From an uncultured Eubacteriales bacterium (GTDB lineage: Bacteria > Bacillota > Clostridia > Peptostreptococcales > Anaerovoracaceae), in the NCBI GenBank assembly GCA_902774265.1, contig CACYHR010000017.1:32144-96143 (forward strand): a stretch of 64,000 bases of DNA. Reading direction: 5' to 3'. Positions 60,474 to 64,000 of the stretch are shown piece after piece; position 1 is the stretch's first letter; each line of letters starts with the position of its first letter. The position numbers and the translations under genes were made by a program. Below the pieces are notes generated by a model. It searched no databases. It was not told the DNA's origin and worked only from the letters and a program-made list of their open reading frames with translations.

Positions 60474-60502
60474 GCATAACACTTCCGGGCCTCATCTGTC
60501 AA
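60474..60502 (-). promoter_or_regulatory. Promoter of scfA
   Basis: Minus-strand consensus TTGACA (-35), 17-base spacer, TTATGC (-10, weak; TATGCT one base on is an alternative). Confidence 0.65.
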
Positions 60503-60513
60503 TCAGCCCGCTG

Positions 60514-61290
60514 TCACTGCTTCGGAGCTGCAGTTATCCTGTAGCTGAATACAGCCTCTTTCCTGGCATCCTTGTTTACTATCCTGATCCTGTCAGCCTT
60601 GCCCTCAGTGCTGTCAGCCTTTACCAGTATGCTGACGGATTCGTCAGCTCCTATATCAAGCAACGCTTCCTGTCCCGGCTTAGGCGGCAGATCCCAGTTC
60701 CTGGTATCCGGATTGTATGAAGTATGATAGAACCTGATCTTTCCTACCGTTACATCTATATTGTACAGGCAGTCAACATTGACGCTCGGCAGCAGACATT
60801 CATTCTGCTTTTCGCTAAGCTGTCCCCAAAGCGTAACAGTTGCGGCAGCTGTCCTGTAGATCAGACCTCTGTACTCGCTTCTGGCCTTTATCGCCTCGCT
60901 TACGATCAAAATATCACACGGCGCATTGCCGATGATATACTCTGCAGTGGAGCCAATGCTGCTCAGCATATCATTCTGCGAAGACTTGGTCATCACTATC
61001 AGGTCAGTCCCGGTATCTCTGACAGCTCTCACTACCCTGATACCTGCTTTTCCTATAGCCGATTTAGTATATACTTTAAATCCCTCCAGAGACTTCTTAA
61101 GCTGTTCCAGTTTCTCATCAAGAGCTGCAATTGCAGTCGCCTCCTCTTCAGGTTTTGCTGCATATCCGAGACTCTCATCCACCATCATGAGAACTATTTC
61201 AGCTTCCTCAGGTGTAAAATTATTGCGCACATAGGCAAGAGCTTTGAGACTGCGCTCGGTGTCGTCCAGCGGCAGGAGTATTTTTTTCAT
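60514..61290 (-). CDS. Universal stress protein (UspA) domain with a C-terminal extra domain
   Basis: 258 residues from the ATG at 61290, which has GGGAGG seven bases upstream. Residues 1-~140 are a Usp fold: KKILLPLDDTERSLKAL, TDLIVMTKSSQN, and the nucleotide loop GSTAEYIIGNAPCDILIV. Residues ~145-258 form a beta-rich domain (NVDCLYNIDVTVGKIRFYHTS, DIGADESVSILVKAD, EAVFSYRIT) I do not recognise. Typical Usp proteins end near 150. It could sense ATP or a ligand through the added domain; function unknown. Confidence 0.85.
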   Translation of the reverse strand: MKKILLPLDDTERSLKALAYVRNNFTPEEAEIVLMMVDESLGYAAKPEEEATAIAALDEKLEQLKKSLEGFKVYTKSAIGKAGIRVVRAVRDTGTDLIVMTKSSQNDMLSSIGSTAEYIIGNAPCDILIVSEAIKARSEYRGLIYRTAAATVTLWGQLSEKQNECLLPSVNVDCLYNIDVTVGKIRFYHTSYNPDTRNWDLPPKPGQEALLDIGADESVSILVKADSTEGKADRIRIVNKDARKEAVFSYRITAAPKQ

Positions 61291-61364
61291 ATCAGTCCTC
61301 CCTTGTTTCCAATTAAACAACTGTAACTTTATAAATCACTTGTCTCTATAGTATCACAAACAAT

Positions 61365-62447
61365 CTATTTTAGGTACTTCTTATTGAGCGTCATGATGAA
61401 TATTTCCATCACAGAGTAAAGGACGAGATAGTCGTCATCATACGACAGTATAATATCATTCTGACATCGCCCCACAGTATCGAAGAGTATGTTAGGCGAT
61501 CCTCCTATCACGGCCTTTTCGATGCCGTCCTTTTCGACAATATAGTTAAATGACATATTGGCACGTCTGTTGGCCGGCATTATCCTGACGGTGAATTCGC
61601 CCGCATCAGTATTTGCGATGAACGCATCACCGCCGGAGATCTTGATTCTCCTGATGTCGCCAAAATGTTCTCCGTCCGCGAATATATCATAGCCTGCGCT
61701 GTCTGTAACTATACCTTTGCCATTGAATGCCCGCGGCACCACAGATGCCATTTCCGCACCATCCGTATCGAATACCTTAGCCTCGAAAGGATTATAGGAA
61801 TTTCTGACCTCAAGCACATCGTTTCCGTCTGCATCCCTGAAATAATTCTCAGATGAATTATGATAGTAGAATGTAAATCTGCCGATACTGTCCGGAACCG
61901 GCGCGTTAATGTCCGCGTCAAGCTTTTCTATCAGCTCTGTAAGGTCTCTGATCATCATTACCGACGCAAGCTTAAAAGCCGCGAATGAAGAATAGCGTTT
62001 CGGAGTGACCTCTGTTTCCTTAGCATTTATGAAATCACTGAATCTGTACTCATCCTCTTCACCGCGGATTATATTATTGACCATGGTGATATGCTTTACA
62101 TCCAGCATATTCTTTTTGCGCGAAATGACGACACAGTCCTTGTAGCGGTTTGGGCCGAAGATAATGCTGTCTCCTTCAAAGCCCCTGTGGCCCGCAATCC
62201 ATGCACGGCCGAGAGGCGTATCCATATTTCTGAAACATTCAAAGAGCTCATCTATACCGAGATCGGTCCTTACGATCTTTTCGTATACGCTTCGGTCATT
62301 AAATTTTCCGCCGCCCCTGTTATAGAATATCGCAAACGCAAGCAGCAGCATAATGCCGCCCATTATCCATTTCCCTACAGAAAATGCCAGAAGTCCTGAT
62401 ATTCCGGTCAGGACCCCCAGCAGTGTCATCACCCTGTCTTCCTTCAT
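61365..62447 (-). CDS. Unknown membrane-anchored protein with beta-rich C-terminus
   Basis: 360 residues. Two hydrophobic helices near the N-terminus (LLGVLTGISGLLAFSVG and IMGGIMLLLAFAIFY) anchor it; a region to about 170 is of mixed type, and a beta-rich C-terminal part (FTFYYHNSSENYFRDADGN, LEVRNSYNPFEAKVFDTDG, KISGGDAFIANTDAG) faintly recalls tubby/LURP-one folds. That resemblance is tentative. AGGAG lies ten bases before the ATG at 62447. Its upstream neighbour is a phosphohexomutase; a hairpin separates them. Confidence 0.7.
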   Translation of the reverse strand: MKEDRVMTLLGVLTGISGLLAFSVGKWIMGGIMLLLAFAIFYNRGGGKFNDRSVYEKIVRTDLGIDELFECFRNMDTPLGRAWIAGHRGFEGDSIIFGPNRYKDCVVISRKKNMLDVKHITMVNNIIRGEEDEYRFSDFINAKETEVTPKRYSSFAAFKLASVMMIRDLTELIEKLDADINAPVPDSIGRFTFYYHNSSENYFRDADGNDVLEVRNSYNPFEAKVFDTDGAEMASVVPRAFNGKGIVTDSAGYDIFADGEHFGDIRRIKISGGDAFIANTDAGEFTVRIMPANRRANMSFNYIVEKDGIEKAVIGGSPNILFDTVGRCQNDIILSYDDDYLVLYSVMEIFIMTLNKKYLK

Positions 62448-62463
62448 CTGGTGTTATCTCCTG

Positions 62464-62493
62464 CGTATCCGCCAGTCAAAGCTGACGGATACG
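62464..62493. promoter_or_regulatory. Stem-loop before the unknown membrane protein gene
   Basis: CGTATCCG-C-CAG/CTG-A-CGGATACG with loop TCAAAG. It lies between the phosphohexomutase stop and the ribosome binding site of the next gene. No T tract on either strand, so an mRNA processing or stability element is more likely than a terminator. Confidence 0.55.
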
Positions 62494-62524
62494 TGATTTC
62501 TGTTATAAATTATGCCTCGAAATT

Positions 62525-64000
62525 TTATGCCCCGAGCAGCTTGTCTACAGCACTTCTGATAGCTGCTCTGTTTGCCTCAGCCTCTTCGGCACTTCCGCCA
62601 TTAGCCATCACATATGTCTTGACCTTCGGCTCCGTTCCCGATGGTCTGACGGCAACAGCGCATCCGCCCTCAAGATCATAGAACAGAACATTGCTCTTTG
62701 TGAATCCCGGGATATCTGTCAGATAATCCTTTACTCCGCATACTTTGAGACCTATCTCAGCAGGCTGATCAGCTCTGATATTGCTCATCACTGCCTGCAT
62801 CTTATCCTGAGCATCATACCCTTCGAATACTGCAGACTCAGTATTCTCAACATAGTATCCGTATTTTTCGTACAGAGCCAGAAGGCCTTCGTATACAGAC
62901 ATTCCCTTAGCCTTATACCAGCATCCTACCTCTGCCATCATCATAGCAGCAAACACGGCGTCCTTATCTCTTGCGTAAGTGCCGCCGAGGAAGCCTATGC
63001 TCTCTTCAAATCCGAATATAAAGCTCTCATCACCGTTCTCGTCATGTTCCTTGATCTTTTCACCGATGAACTTGAATCCTGTCAGTACTTCGTACATTTT
63101 TACGTTGTTCATTTCACAGATCCTGTTTGCCATGACTGTGGAAACAATGGATTTGCAGACGAAAGGATTCGAAGGCATAGTTCCGAGTTCATTTCTCATA
63201 GTGATGATGTAGTCGAGCATCAGACATGCGATCTGATTGCCGCTCAGCACCTTGTACTCATCTCCGCTCTTTACTACCGCACCGCATCTGTCGCTGTCCG
63301 GGTCGACTCCTATTACAAGCTCGGCACCGTTCTTCTTTGCATATTCGATAGCCAGTGCAAAACCTTCGGTATTCTCAGGATTAGGCGACTTGACCGTCGG
63401 GAAATTCCCGTCAGGTATCATCTGCTCCTCTACAGGAATGATGGCACCGTATCCCTGTCTTTTAAGGATCTCAGGAACCAGCTTGTATCCTGCGCCGTGG
63501 AAAGGTGTGAATACTATCTTCATCTCAGGTCCGACCTGCTCGATATACTTTCTTGTGATCGAGGTCTCCATGACTCTGCCGATGTAGACCTCATCCATCT
63601 TATCACCGAGTATCTCAACGAGGCCCTTGTCGAGAGCTTCCTGATAATCCATAGTCTTTACATCTTTGAAGATATCGATCTTTGCGATCTCGGCAGAAAC
63701 GACATCCGCATGCTCAGGTCCGAGCTGGGCGCCGTCAGCCCAGTAAGCCTTGTAGCCGTTATATTCCTTAGGATTATGGCTGGCAGTTATATTGATTCCA
63801 GCGATAGATCCTGTCTCCCTGACTGCGAAGGAGAGCTCAGGTGTAGGTCTCATATCATCGAATATAAATACCTTGATCCCGTTTGCAGCCATGACTGCAG
63901 CTGCCTCTTCGGCATACAGTCTCGAATTATTTCTCGAATCATGAGCGATGGCAACTCCGCATCCCTCTTTTGAATCGCCGCCTATCTGCCCGCCTTTCTC
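62525..64000 (-). CDS. Phosphoglucomutase/phosphomannomutase family (5' end beyond window)
   Basis: 492 residues are visible; the start lies beyond base 64000. All four active-site segments are present: the phosphoserine loop NITASHNPKEYNGYK, metal-binding GVDPDSDRCG, sugar-binding FGFEESIGFLGG and the phosphate loop RPSGTEPKVK. The layout matches the long bacterial phosphoglucomutase (PgcA-like, ~575 residues). It interconverts glucose-1-phosphate and glucose-6-phosphate (or mannose analogues), linking sugar catabolism to wall polymers and, in principle, to galactose entering through the Leloir pathway. Confidence 0.95.
   Translation of the reverse strand, partial: EKGGQIGGDSKEGCGVAIAHDSRNNSRLYAEEAAAVMAANGIKVFIFDDMRPTPELSFAVRETGSIAGINITASHNPKEYNGYKAYWADGAQLGPEHADVVSAEIAKIDIFKDVKTMDYQEALDKGLVEILGDKMDEVYIGRVMETSITRKYIEQVGPEMKIVFTPFHGAGYKLVPEILKRQGYGAIIPVEEQMIPDGNFPTVKSPNPENTEGFALAIEYAKKNGAELVIGVDPDSDRCGAVVKSGDEYKVLSGNQIACLMLDYIITMRNELGTMPSNPFVCKSIVSTVMANRICEMNNVKMYEVLTGFKFIGEKIKEHDENGDESFIFGFEESIGFLGGTYARDKDAVFAAMMMAEVGCWYKAKGMSVYEGLLALYEKYGYYVENTESAVFEGYDAQDKMQAVMSNIRADQPAEIGLKVCGVKDYLTDIPGFTKSNVLFYDLEGGCAVAVRPSGTEPKVKTYVMANGGSAEEAEANRAAIRSAVDKLLGA

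Overview
The window looks like a chromosomal segment of an anaerobic Gram-positive bacterium of the class Clostridia. Supporting evidence: a tig-clpP-clpX-lon-engB cluster, a SCIFF ranthipeptide with its radical-SAM maturase, rplS-ylqF-rnhB order, a CIRCE-controlled hsp20, DUF1292 and DUF4914 proteins, AGGAGG-type ribosome binding sites and TTGACA/TATAAT-like promoters. I cannot name the species. Almost all genes lie on the minus strand. Plus-strand exceptions are a secreted protein (4751), a YihY protein (16022), hsp20 (28890), tRNA-Ala (31435) and serA (48196). No complete insertion sequence, prophage or CRISPR array was seen.

Layout. 1-11.4 kb: truncated LysR regulator, two paralogous aminopeptidase P genes, a secreted orphan protein, a flavodoxin, a frameshifted POT transporter, a YcxB-like protein, two YitT paralogues and tRNA-Val. 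11.4-15.8 kb: an RNase HII-RNase HI fusion, rbgA, rplS, a XerD homologue with altered catalytic residues, and a NUDIX hydrolase. 16-28.4 kb: YihY protein, unknown gene, PHP phosphoesterase, hpt, engB, lon, clpX, clpP, tig, CYTH protein, murI and a beta-CASP nuclease. 28.4-34.8 kb: structured repeat region, CIRCE-hsp20, a dCache sensor with no output domain, DUF5662, tRNA-Ala, a GGDEF protein and a third M24 peptidase. 34.8-40.7 kb: oligopeptide ABC transporter oppABCDF. 40.7-49.4 kb: tRNA-Leu, DUF1292, a DAACS transporter with an extra N-terminal domain, uvrC, an S11 carboxypeptidase-like protein lacking catalytic motifs, and divergent serC/serA. 49.5-55.8 kb: a GH2-galactokinase fusion, a multi-hairpin element, DUF4914, small membrane proteins, a cREC protein and mscL. 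55.9-64 kb: lipid kinase, YihY, rdgB, SCIFF maturase, SCIFF peptide, a Usp-like protein, an unknown membrane protein and a truncated phosphohexomutase.

How the genes fit together. Peptide use is a theme: the opp importer, a POT transporter and three M24 peptidases fit a peptide-fermenting lifestyle. Protein quality control (tig, clpP, clpX, lon, hsp20) is clustered or nearby. serC and serA share a divergent promoter region. The most unusual items are the GH2-galactokinase fusion, the RNase HII-hybrid-binding-RNase HI fusion, a SCIFF peptide with five rather than six cysteines, a XerD homologue without its catalytic histidines, and a DacF-like protein without SxxK, SxN and KTG. There is also a palindrome-rich element at 52.4-52.6 kb whose tail recurs between dacF and uvrC with partly compensatory base changes.
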